A stretch of 22,942 nucleotides of DNA. Origin: Bacillota bacterium. Its GTDB lineage: Bacteria > Bacillota > Clostridia > Oscillospirales > Ruminococcaceae. The DNA is taken from NCBI GenBank assembly GCA_023431215.1, contig JAEYXR010000090.1, positions 1 to 22,942 of the forward strand. Reading direction: 5' to 3'. Of the stretch, positions 16,855 through 22,942 are shown piece after piece. The notes under the pieces are model-generated. The model was not told where the DNA came from. It saw only the letters and a program-made list of their open reading frames with translations, and did no database searches. The translations under genes and the position numbers were made by a program. How positions within the stretch are numbered: position 1 is the first letter of the stretch; each line of letters begins with the position of its first letter.

Positions 16855-18360
16855 TTACTGGTCGGATGTTGCTTTTACAAGCATATCCTGCAGAGTCGTT
16901 TCGCTTTCATCGCAGCATAGTGTTACATGGCCTTGGTTTACCACCATAACCCTGTCAGCGTTGCCCAGCACCTCTTCCGGGTCGGAAGATATAATGATGA
17001 CAGCTGCTTCTTTGGACAGCTCGCGCATGGTGTCATAAATGCCGCTTTTGGCACCCACATCCACACCAACGGTAGGTTCACAGAAGATGTAAATATCCGC
17101 CTGGCTAAACAGCCCCTTGCTGATAACCACCTTTTGCTGGTTGCCGCCGGACAGCTCCCCTGCCTTTTTTAACACTGTGGGGGTGGCAATGGCTATCTTG
17201 TTCTTCATTTCTTCCGCATACATCAATTCTTTTCTGCGGTTAACAAAACCCACCTTGTTGGAAATTCTTAACAGCTTTGCCAGCGTAACATTTTGAGCAA
17301 TCTCCAAATTACCAATCAAGCCCTCACCCTTGCGGTCACCGGGTACCAGGTATACACCGTGGCGGATGGCATCGGCAGTATCTTTAAAGTCCACCGTCTG
17401 ACCGCGCAGGGTAATCTGTCCGGAGGTATGGTACATAGCACCATATAAAATCTTGGAAATTTCATCAATACCAGAGCCAACCAGCCCAAAAATCCCAAGT
17501 ATCTCACCCTTACTCAGTAGAATATCCACATCATAAAGCTTGCCGTCCAAGCAGATTTTATCGGTGCCCAGTACAGGTTCGGCCAGATATGCCTTTGTTT
17601 TTTGGGGATACAGCTGTTCCAGTTTTTCTCCCAACATCAGTTCTGCAATGTGACGGGCGTCCACATGGCCGTTTACCACTTCCTCGTATGCAATTTTGTG
17701 TCCGTTGCGAAACACGGTAAATGCATCGCAAATTTTTTCCACTTCTTCCAAATGATGCGTTATGTATATAATAGACACGCCTTTTTCTTTAAGACTGCGT
17801 ACAAAGTCAAACAAAACGTGCTTTTCTTTCTCTGTCAAAATAGAGGTAGGCTCATCCAGGATGAGAACATCGCACTTTTTACTCAAAGCGCGCAGTACTG
17901 CTAAGATTTCACGCTCGATAGCACTTAATGAATAGACGGGTTTTTCTACGTCAATATCAAGCGGATATTCTTTTAGTAATTCGCGTGCACGCTGCTTCAT
18001 CTCTTTGCGGGACATAGGAGTAAGACTTGCTTTTTGATCATTTTCTACGCCAAGATAGATATTTTCATAGCCGGTAAAGCTTTCTATCATCTGAGGATCT
18101 TGATATACCGTAGAAATTCCCAGACGGATAGCATCCTGCGGATTGTTAATGGAAACCAGCTTGCCATCCATATAGATTTCTCCGCTATCCTTTGAATAGA
18201 TACCGGATATCACCTTAATTAGGGTAGACTTGCCTGCACCGTTAATGCCAAGCAGGGCATGCACTTCCCCTTTTTTCAGGCAAAAGCTGGCGTTATCCAA
18301 CGCTTTAACCGCAGTAAATTGCTTATTGATATCTTTTAGTTCCAAGCGAATATTTTCCAT
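16855..18360 (-). CDS. CUT2 sugar ABC transporter ATP-binding protein (RbsA/MglA-like)
   Basis: The 501-residue protein has two fused nucleotide-binding domains. Domain 1 (about 5-245) has a good Walker A (GINGAGKST, 38-46), Walker B LILDEPTS (166-173) and the switch His (H202), but its signature reads LSAIERE at 145-151 instead of the LSxGQ form. Domain 2 (about 265-498) lacks the Walker A lysine and serine (LVGSGIDE, 293-300), as is normal for this family, and has a perfect LSGGNQQ (403-409) with Walker B IYIFCEPT, in which Cys427 replaces the usual Asp. One complete ATP site, formed from Walker A of domain 1 and the signature of domain 2, therefore remains. AAGGAG lies seven bases before the ATG. 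It powers the importer made with the two following permeases. Confidence 0.95.
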   Translation of the reverse strand: MENIRLELKDINKQFTAVKALDNASFCLKKGEVHALLGINGAGKSTLIKVISGIYSKDSGEIYMDGKLVSINNPQDAIRLGISTVYQDPQMIESFTGYENIYLGVENDQKASLTPMSRKEMKQRARELLKEYPLDIDVEKPVYSLSAIEREILAVLRALSKKCDVLILDEPTSILTEKEKHVLFDFVRSLKEKGVSIIYITHHLEEVEKICDAFTVFRNGHKIAYEEVVNGHVDARHIAELMLGEKLEQLYPQKTKAYLAEPVLGTDKICLDGKLYDVDILLSKGEILGIFGLVGSGIDEISKILYGAMYHTSGQITLRGQTVDFKDTADAIRHGVYLVPGDRKGEGLIGNLEIAQNVTLAKLLRISNKVGFVNRRKELMYAEEMKNKIAIATPTVLKKAGELSGGNQQKVVISKGLFSQADIYIFCEPTVGVDVGAKSGIYDTMRELSKEAAVIIISSDPEEVLGNADRVMVVNQGHVTLCCDESETTLQDMLVKATSDQ

Positions 18361-18371
18361 AAGTACTCTCC

Positions 18372-18443
18372 TTGCACACTATTACATCAAGGGGAACGGG
18401 GCAACAAAGAAATAGATGATGTCTCTTTGCTGCCCCTGTGCAA
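18372..18443 (-). repeat. Large stem-loop between binding-protein and ATPase genes
   Basis: Arms 18398-18410 (GGGGCAACAAAGA) and 18424-18436 pair over 13 bp with one G:U on the minus-strand RNA. An outer pair TTGCACA (18372-18378) and TGTGCAA (18437-18443) can extend it. No uridine run follows, so it is probably not a terminator. Such structures after a binding-protein gene often protect the upstream message and allow more binding protein than membrane parts. Confidence 0.6.
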
Positions 18444-18465
18444 TGCAATTAGATTGTTCTAGGTT

Positions 18466-19638
18466 TTAGATGCTGGGAATCCACAGGGTATCCTTGCCGT
18501 TTGCAAGTAAAATTTTGTTCAAAGCGTCGGTGTATCCGGGCAGGTCATAGTCCAGAACCAGCTCCCAGGCAGTCTTTGTTGCGCCGCCTATGGAGGCAGT
18601 CTTGTCCTGAATATCATATACGTCCAGAATCATATCGCTGGTAATGCCATAGCCGGGGCTCATAACAATTCTGGGGATGCGCTTTCCGCTGAGGTTATCC
18701 ATAGCATAGCCAACCAACTGGGTGGGCATGATGTAAACGCTCTCTGCAAGGGTCATAACAAACTGGTCTGGGTACTGCTGCATCTTCTTGAAGCATTCTT
18801 CACCACCGTCAGATCCGGTATAAACGATTTCGGGGCGGGTAGCAGCTGTAACTGCCAGACCCTCAAATGCTGCACCGTCCCATGCGCACCAAATTGCCTT
18901 AATCTCTTTATTGGTATCGGCTGCCATCCAGGAGGAGATGGTATCGGTAGGAGTTACCGCGCCGGTGGAATCCCAAGGCCACTCATACTTAACCTTAATG
19001 CGGCTGTACTTTTCCTGAGACAGAATAAACTTTGCACCATGTTCACGTGCATCCCAACCTTCGTTGGAGGGTAGAGTTATCATGCCAATAACTATGTCGC
19101 CCTCAGGGTACTGCTGAATGAGGCGGTCTGCCAGGTATTCCATGGTGGCTTTACCACCTGCATAGTTATCAAACAATACGCTGGATGCAACTTCGGCACC
19201 AGGAACATAGCCGTCGGAGCAGAACACTTTGATACCGGCATTGGCTGCCTTGGAAACAGCTTCGGCGATACCAACAGGGTCAGAAGGAGTGATAAATAAA
19301 GCATCAGGCTTTTTGGCAATAAAGGCTTCAATTTGCTCAGACTGCTTCTTGGCGTCATAGTTGGCATCTACGATGTCGTACTTGGTAACGCCATTGGCTG
19401 CAAAAGCTTTTTCAAACGCAAATTTTTGACGCTGACCAGAGGCATTCTCCATCCACCCAAGAGATACTGCAAAGTAGTAACCATCTTTGCTGTTACTGTT
19501 ATTGCTGGCAGGTTCAGATGAAGCTTCACCGCTGGCCACATCGGTAGCGGATGCTGGAGGGGCGGATGTGTTACCACCGCAGGCTACCATGTTAACGGCC
19601 ATAATCAGACAGAGCATAAGCGCTAGAACCTTTTTCAT
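18466..19638 (-). CDS. CUT2 sugar-binding lipoprotein (RbsB-like)
   Basis: The 390-residue protein starts with a lipoprotein signal peptide and lipobox MVAC (Cys20), then a Ser/Ala/Pro linker to about residue 50. The mature part has the periplasmic-binding-protein type I fold of ribose/galactose-type proteins: YFAVSLGWMENASGQRQKFAFEKAF, EQIEAFIAKKPDALFITPSDPVGIAEAVSKA, and a later IWCAWDGAAFEGLAVTAA. It captures a monosaccharide-like ligand at the cell surface. The aromatic residues near the start of the mature domain fit sugar stacking. AGGAGG lies seven bases upstream of the ATG. It is 54 bp after the kinase gene, with a small hairpin between, and is followed by a large stem-loop before the ATPase gene. 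Confidence 0.93.
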   Translation of the reverse strand: MKKVLALMLCLIMAVNMVACGGNTSAPPASATDVASGEASSEPASNNSNSKDGYYFAVSLGWMENASGQRQKFAFEKAFAANGVTKYDIVDANYDAKKQSEQIEAFIAKKPDALFITPSDPVGIAEAVSKAANAGIKVFCSDGYVPGAEVASSVLFDNYAGGKATMEYLADRLIQQYPEGDIVIGMITLPSNEGWDAREHGAKFILSQEKYSRIKVKYEWPWDSTGAVTPTDTISSWMAADTNKEIKAIWCAWDGAAFEGLAVTAATRPEIVYTGSDGGEECFKKMQQYPDQFVMTLAESVYIMPTQLVGYAMDNLSGKRIPRIVMSPGYGITSDMILDVYDIQDKTASIGGATKTAWELVLDYDLPGYTDALNKILLANGKDTLWIPSI

Positions 19639-19659
19639 ACATAATCCTCCTAATTTTTA

Positions 19660-19687
19660 TTTTAGTCACCTTGCGCGTGACATAAAA
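19660..19687 (-). repeat. Small hairpin between kinase and binding-protein genes
   Basis: TTTTAGTCAC (19660-19669) pairs with GTGACATAAAA (19677-19687) over ten base pairs with one bulged base. It is followed on the minus strand by an AT-rich run and then the AGGAGG of the lipoprotein gene. The core stem is only five G+C-containing pairs, so it is at most a weak attenuator or a processing site. Confidence 0.4.
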
Positions 19688-19692
19688 TCAAG

Positions 19693-21225
19693 CTATAAAT
19701 CTGCAAGCATATCGCCTATTTCAGACTGAATCTCTGCAATGCGCGCAAACACCGGCAATATTTTCTGGTATTTGACTACTGCGTCAGGGTTCGGCCGCAC
19801 CAGAGCCTTTTCATGATGTATTGACTTTAACCTTTCAAAATCCGGCCACAAACCGGCACCCACTGCCGCTACTGCTGCGGCACCTAAGCTGCCTGCATCT
19901 TGCCCAACATTAGTTTCTAAAATATTTTTTTCATAAATATTTGCAAAAAGACTGCGCCAAAACACACTTTTCCCGCCGCCACCTACAATCAGCATGGTCT
20001 CGGACAGTGTAACATACTGGGCTAATACATCCATTGCCAGCCGTAGATTCATGCAAACACCCTCCAGTGTTGCCCTAATGATGTCAGCCTTGGTATGCAT
20101 CAAATCCAAACCGGTAAAGCAACCTCTGACATTGGCACTCTTATCCAGTCCACTGCCCCCGGCCAGGCTGGGATTAAAAATCAGCTTATTGGCGCCAATG
20201 GGGCTTTCCTTGGCAGCCATCATGTCCATGGCTTGGTAGCTATCCATTCCCCCAGCTTCTTCTTCCGCAATCAAGTCCTGGCAAAGGTTATTGCGCACCC
20301 ATCGAAAACTATTGCCTGCTGAAAAAATAGCGGTAGCCGAAACGAATTGATCTGGAATACAGTGTGCAAACACATAGGGGCGCTTTTGTACACTAACCAC
20401 CGGACTGTGGCTGCTGACTGCAATCCAGCTGGAGGTTCCCAGACTGGTGTAGGCATCGCCCTCTTGGATGCAGGCTGCCCCCAGTGCCATACAAGCATTG
20501 TCTACGCCACCTGCACAAACCATAGTGTCAGCCGATAGCCCCAGTAGCTGCGCTATCTCTGGTAAGATAGTGCCCACCACATGGGTAGAGACCACAATAT
20601 CCGGTAATTTTTCTCTGCTAATTTCTGCTGCTGTGATGTATTCCTCCACATAATTTCTGCCAGTTAGAGAATAGGCCCCGCTGCCGGAAGCATAGCTTTG
20701 ATCAGTGCAAAGCACACCTGTCATCTTGTAATTTATGTAATCCTTGGTTCCAATAAATTTATTTGTAGCCTCATACAGGTCGGGTTTCATATCCCTATAC
20801 CACATAATTTTAAAGATGCTGTATAGTGGAGCAGGAAAGCCTGCACCTGTATCCAGATACCACCTGTCGTAGTCCACTTTTCCAAAGAATTCATTTGCCT
20901 GCGTATCGGCGCGGGCATCGGACCAAATGGGGACAAACTCCGCCAGCAATCTGCCGTCTTTTGCAATGGGTGTAACCCCCAGGCTGTGACCCGAAACCGC
21001 CAGAGAAACTATCTCCTCTTTATTTACACCGGTTTTTTTCAGCATCTCTCTGGTAGATACCACAACGCTGTTCCACCAGTCCTCGGGACGTTGCTCATGC
21101 CAGCCGCTGTGTGGAAAAAAGGTGTCACAGGAATAAAAGGACGAGCCATGGGAGGTGCCGTTTTCATCAAACAAACTGGTTTTTGTACCACCCGTTCCCA
21201 GGTCATAGGCAATGATATACTTCAT
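19693..21225 (-). CDS. FGGY-family carbohydrate kinase (XylB-like)
   Basis: This 510-residue kinase has the N-terminal phosphate-binding motif YDLGTGGTKTSLFD (7-20), WSDARA (101-106) of the sugar-contact region, the predicted catalytic base D242 (AGGVDNACMALG), and the C-terminal ATP-site GGGGKSVFWR and GAAAVAAVGAG. Length and order match the xylulokinase branch. The usual SGQMHG/SGQ motif reads AVSGHSLG here (His80 for Gln), hinting at another substrate. Family members phosphorylate ketoses, polyols or, as in LsrK, linear carbonyl compounds. With the DeoC-type aldolase next to it, it likely makes the phosphorylated substrate of that aldolase. GGAGG abuts the ATG at 21225, with AAAGGGG eight bases further upstream as the alternative site; deoC-like stop is 14 bp away. 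Confidence 0.92.
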   Translation of the reverse strand: MKYIIAYDLGTGGTKTSLFDENGTSHGSSFYSCDTFFPHSGWHEQRPEDWWNSVVVSTREMLKKTGVNKEEIVSLAVSGHSLGVTPIAKDGRLLAEFVPIWSDARADTQANEFFGKVDYDRWYLDTGAGFPAPLYSIFKIMWYRDMKPDLYEATNKFIGTKDYINYKMTGVLCTDQSYASGSGAYSLTGRNYVEEYITAAEISREKLPDIVVSTHVVGTILPEIAQLLGLSADTMVCAGGVDNACMALGAACIQEGDAYTSLGTSSWIAVSSHSPVVSVQKRPYVFAHCIPDQFVSATAIFSAGNSFRWVRNNLCQDLIAEEEAGGMDSYQAMDMMAAKESPIGANKLIFNPSLAGGSGLDKSANVRGCFTGLDLMHTKADIIRATLEGVCMNLRLAMDVLAQYVTLSETMLIVGGGGKSVFWRSLFANIYEKNILETNVGQDAGSLGAAAVAAVGAGLWPDFERLKSIHHEKALVRPNPDAVVKYQKILPVFARIAEIQSEIGDMLADL

Positions 21226-21239
21226 CCTCCGGTCCCCTT

Positions 21240-21965
21240 TCAGTAATTGTCATTTAATGCTACTGTCTTATCAAACTCCGGCATAGGTGCTCCCGAACGA
21301 GCATAGGCTTCTTCAATAATGTTCATCACACTCTTAAGGCCTATCCCAAACCGGCTGCAGCCTGCATCCATCATCTCCAGTACCGTATCCAGTGCACGGA
21401 CACCTCCTGCCGCTTTAATCAAGGCATCATCTCCGATGGTAGATTTTATCAACTTAATGGTTTCAACGGTAGTAGGCTTGGCAGCCCAGCCTGTTCCGGT
21501 TTTTACAAAGGTAACGCCGGCTTCTACTGCCAACAGGCTGCCGCGCTTTATCTCGTCATCAGTAAGATAGGCAATTTCTAGGATGCTTTTGACAGGTAAC
21601 CCATTGGCTGCATCTACTACCGCTTTAATATCATCTCTTACCAAATCATAATGACCGCTTTTCAGGGCGCCCACATTAATCACCATATCCAACTCATCTA
21701 CACCTGCCGACATCATATCCTTGGCATCAGCAACTTTGATAAACGTTGTGTCTGCACCGGAGGGAAATCCCACCACACCACCTACCTTAATATTTGGTTC
21801 GTCCGCCAACTTTTCCACCAACCGACGGGTAAAGCACGGCATCGCGAAAGCACAGATAAATTGAAACCTTTTTGCCGTTTCCACAATCGTATCTAATTCA
21901 TTCAATGAAACGTCGGTTCGTACACCGCTTATATCAATGTATCGTGGCAATTGCAGCAAATCCAT
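21240..21965 (-). CDS. DeoC-family (2-deoxyribose-5-phosphate aldolase-like) class I aldolase
   Basis: The 241-residue TIM-barrel protein has the three key residues of deoxyribose-phosphate aldolase: D93 (VDELDMVINVG), the Schiff-base Lys K155 (FVKTGTGW) and K184 (LIKAAGGVR). The known enzyme cleaves 2-deoxyribose-5-P to acetaldehyde and glyceraldehyde-3-P. Several family-typical stretches differ: the first strand reads PRYIDISGVR instead of the LDxTxL form, the usual CVxP region is CAFAMPCF, and the strand before the Schiff-base region reads ILEIAYLTDDE. This points to a side branch whose substrate could be another deoxy-sugar phosphate. It is the first gene of the operon, with AAGGAAGG eight bases before the ATG and a strong promoter about 40 bp upstream. 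The FGGY kinase next to it is unusual; classical deoxyribose operons use a PfkB-type kinase (DeoK). Confidence 0.88.
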   Translation of the reverse strand: MDLLQLPRYIDISGVRTDVSLNELDTIVETAKRFQFICAFAMPCFTRRLVEKLADEPNIKVGGVVGFPSGADTTFIKVADAKDMMSAGVDELDMVINVGALKSGHYDLVRDDIKAVVDAANGLPVKSILEIAYLTDDEIKRGSLLAVEAGVTFVKTGTGWAAKPTTVETIKLIKSTIGDDALIKAAGGVRALDTVLEMMDAGCSRFGIGLKSVMNIIEEAYARSGAPMPEFDKTVALNDNY

Positions 21966-21995
21966 AAAGTAAACCTTCCTTCCGGTATTGTAACT

Positions 21996-22026
21996 ACATT
22001 ATAACGTAATTATGTTTATTCCGCAA
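21996..22026 (-). promoter_or_regulatory. Promoter of the block A sugar operon overlapped by a near-palindrome
   Basis: On the minus strand TTGCGG (22021-22026), 17 bases, and TATAAT (21998-22003) make a good sigma-A promoter. The -10 box lies inside a 20-bp near-palindrome at 21996-22015, symmetrical at 16 of 20 positions around a central ACGT (plus-strand ends ACAT and ATGT). Such a place suits a repressor; the GntR/UTRA protein encoded just upstream is the obvious candidate. Confidence 0.7.
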
Positions 22027-22045
22027 GATGTTCTGGATGTTTTCT

Positions 22046-22064
22046 ACATTATAATCATGTATGT
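22046..22064 (-). promoter_or_regulatory. Second operator-like element or upstream promoter
   Basis: The plus strand shares ACATTATAA at its start and TATGT at its end with the element at 21996-22015, about 50 bp away centre to centre. It also contains a minus-strand TATAAT (22048-22053), but only a poor -35 (AATTAG at 22071-22076). It may be a second binding site for the same regulator or a weak second promoter. Confidence 0.45.
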
Positions 22065-22127
22065 ATAGTGCTAATTGTGCATATATAACATATAACAACA
22101 CCATTAAACATTATTTTAAATATGTTT

Positions 22128-22167
22128 AAAGACCACTAACAGAAGTTACCTTCTATTAGTGGTCTTT
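22128..22167 (-). terminator. Terminator hairpin after the GntR-family gene
   Basis: Arms 22128-22145 (AAAGACCACTAACAGAAG) and 22150-22167 form an 18-bp stem with a four-base loop. The one imperfect pair is U:G on minus-strand RNA but C:A on plus-strand RNA, which supports action on minus-strand transcripts. The uridine run is short (TTT, then AAAC), so it may be leaky. It separates the regulator gene from the operon promoter. Confidence 0.7.
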
Positions 22168-22207
22168 CTTTTCAAGGCCATACTACATAACCAATATTCA
22201 CATAAGG

Positions 22208-22927
22208 TTATTTAGATCGCCCAACCATATTTACTTCCAGTTCATACCGGTCTCCCAAAATGCTGAGCCTATCTGCACAGATGGGCTGGCTACCGGAATA
22301 ACAAACTCGCTTCATACACAGCAGGGCAGAGCCCACAGGCACTTCCAGCATCTGTGCCTCAGCAAAGTCGGCACTACGCGCCGAAATGCTATCGTGGGCA
22401 GACTCAATTACAATGTTGTAGCGATCCTCTAAATACTGATACAATGAGCGGATTTCATCCACATGCTGCTCAATACCCGGCACTCTCACCGCCGATATAT
22501 AGTTCTTAATAATAGCCAAAGGTTTTCCGTCTGCAATTTGTATCCGCTGAACTCTGGCTACTTTATCGCTTTCTTGCAAATTAAGCTCCTGCAAAATTTG
22601 TGCGCCCGGATTAACAATGTCAATATACATACTGCGAGGTTCTACAATATGCCCCTTGCGCCTGAGGGTTTCTGATACCGACGTAATAACGTTTAGGTTC
22701 TGACGTGTCTTATAATCTAAAACCTGGGTTCCAAAACCTTGCTGTGCCTTAATAAAACCATCACGAGACAGCAGATCCATCGCTCTGCGAATCGTTGTGC
22801 GGCTTACTCCAAAACGCTTTTCCATTACAGGCTCCGGTGGAAGCAGGGAGCCTATTGGGTATTCGCCTTCCATGATTTCGCGCTTAATGGTATTGTATAC
22901 CTGTGCATAGGCAGGGCCAGTTATCAT
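22208..22927 (-). CDS. GntR-family transcriptional regulator with UTRA ligand domain
   Basis: Residues about 6-72 form the winged helix-turn-helix of the GntR superfamily (YAQVYNTIKREIMEGEYPIG, SRTTIRRAMDLLSRDGFIK, QQGFGTQV). Residues about 90-230 form the UTRA effector domain (KVARVQRIQIADGKPLAIIKNYI, ending YELEVNMV), placing it in the HutC subfamily, which often binds sugar phosphates or small acids. The 239-residue length is typical. GGAGG lies six bases before the ATG at 22927. It is encoded upstream of, and in the same direction as, the sugar operon, with a terminator and palindromic promoter between, so it probably represses that operon until its substrate or phosphorylated intermediate is present. 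Autoregulation cannot be judged because its promoter lies beyond the window edge. Confidence 0.93.
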   Translation of the reverse strand: MITGPAYAQVYNTIKREIMEGEYPIGSLLPPEPVMEKRFGVSRTTIRRAMDLLSRDGFIKAQQGFGTQVLDYKTRQNLNVITSVSETLRRKGHIVEPRSMYIDIVNPGAQILQELNLQESDKVARVQRIQIADGKPLAIIKNYISAVRVPGIEQHVDEIRSLYQYLEDRYNIVIESAHDSISARSADFAEAQMLEVPVGSALLCMKRVCYSGSQPICADRLSILGDRYELEVNMVGRSK

Positions 22928-22942
22928 GGTGCACCTCCATAC

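Noticed and set aside
19693..21965. Reading block A as an autoinducer-2 (lsr) operon, because it has an FGGY kinase, two CUT2 permeases and a DeoC-related aldolase.
   Set aside because: The aldolase is a short DeoC type and not the longer LsrF type, no LsrG or LsrR homologue is present, and the regulator is GntR/UTRA. The architecture is only similar in outline.

Overview
The window looks like a piece of chromosome from a gut-type Gram-positive clostridium (Oscillospiraceae/Lachnospiraceae-like; inferred, not proven). The grounds are two lipoproteins with LxxC lipoboxes followed by Ser/Ala-rich linkers, strong AGGAGG-type ribosome binding sites, occasional TTG starts, AT-rich promoters and a sugar ABC importer lacking its own ATPase. 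All intact genes lie on the minus strand, so transcription runs from high to low coordinates. The only plus-strand gene is a decayed AraC-type regulator. No rRNA, tRNA, CRISPR array, insertion sequence or phage gene was seen.

Block A (22927 down to about 12751) is a carbohydrate catabolic locus. A GntR/UTRA regulator is closed by a hairpin terminator. Then comes a good promoter (TTGCGG-17-TATAAT) overlaid by a near-palindrome, with a second similar element about 50 bp upstream. The operon encodes a DeoC-type aldolase, an FGGY sugar kinase, a ribose-type (CUT2) ABC importer (lipoprotein, double-NBD ATPase, two permeases), an iron-containing alcohol dehydrogenase and, after an internal terminator-like hairpin, a mutarotase-like protein. 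The simplest reading is import and phosphorylation of a deoxy-sugar, aldol cleavage to glyceraldehyde-3-phosphate plus acetaldehyde (or a close analogue), and reduction of the aldehyde by the dehydrogenase. There is no aldose-ketose isomerase, which fits a 2-deoxy-aldose. The substrate is not determined.

Block B (12586 down to about 8770) is a three-gene operon with its own extended -10 promoter and two inverted repeats: an isochorismatase-family hydrolase, a cytoplasmic serine hydrolase of the class C beta-lactamase fold, and an APC-superfamily amino acid/amine permease, ending at a clear terminator. It suggests uptake and hydrolysis of an amide- or ester-linked nitrogen compound.

Block C (about 8122 down to 1, continuing beyond the window) is a second sugar locus: a CUT1 binding lipoprotein, two CUT1 permeases, a cytoplasmic six-hairpin glycosidase-like protein, an isomerase with the L-arabinose-isomerase metal site, and a class I mannose-6-phosphate-isomerase-like protein with an extra N-terminal domain, cut by the window edge. 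It looks like import and cytoplasmic breakdown of a glycoside or oligosaccharide. Its divergently placed AraC regulator carries a frameshift and a stop codon in the DNA-binding domain, so control of this block may be lost or taken over by another protein.
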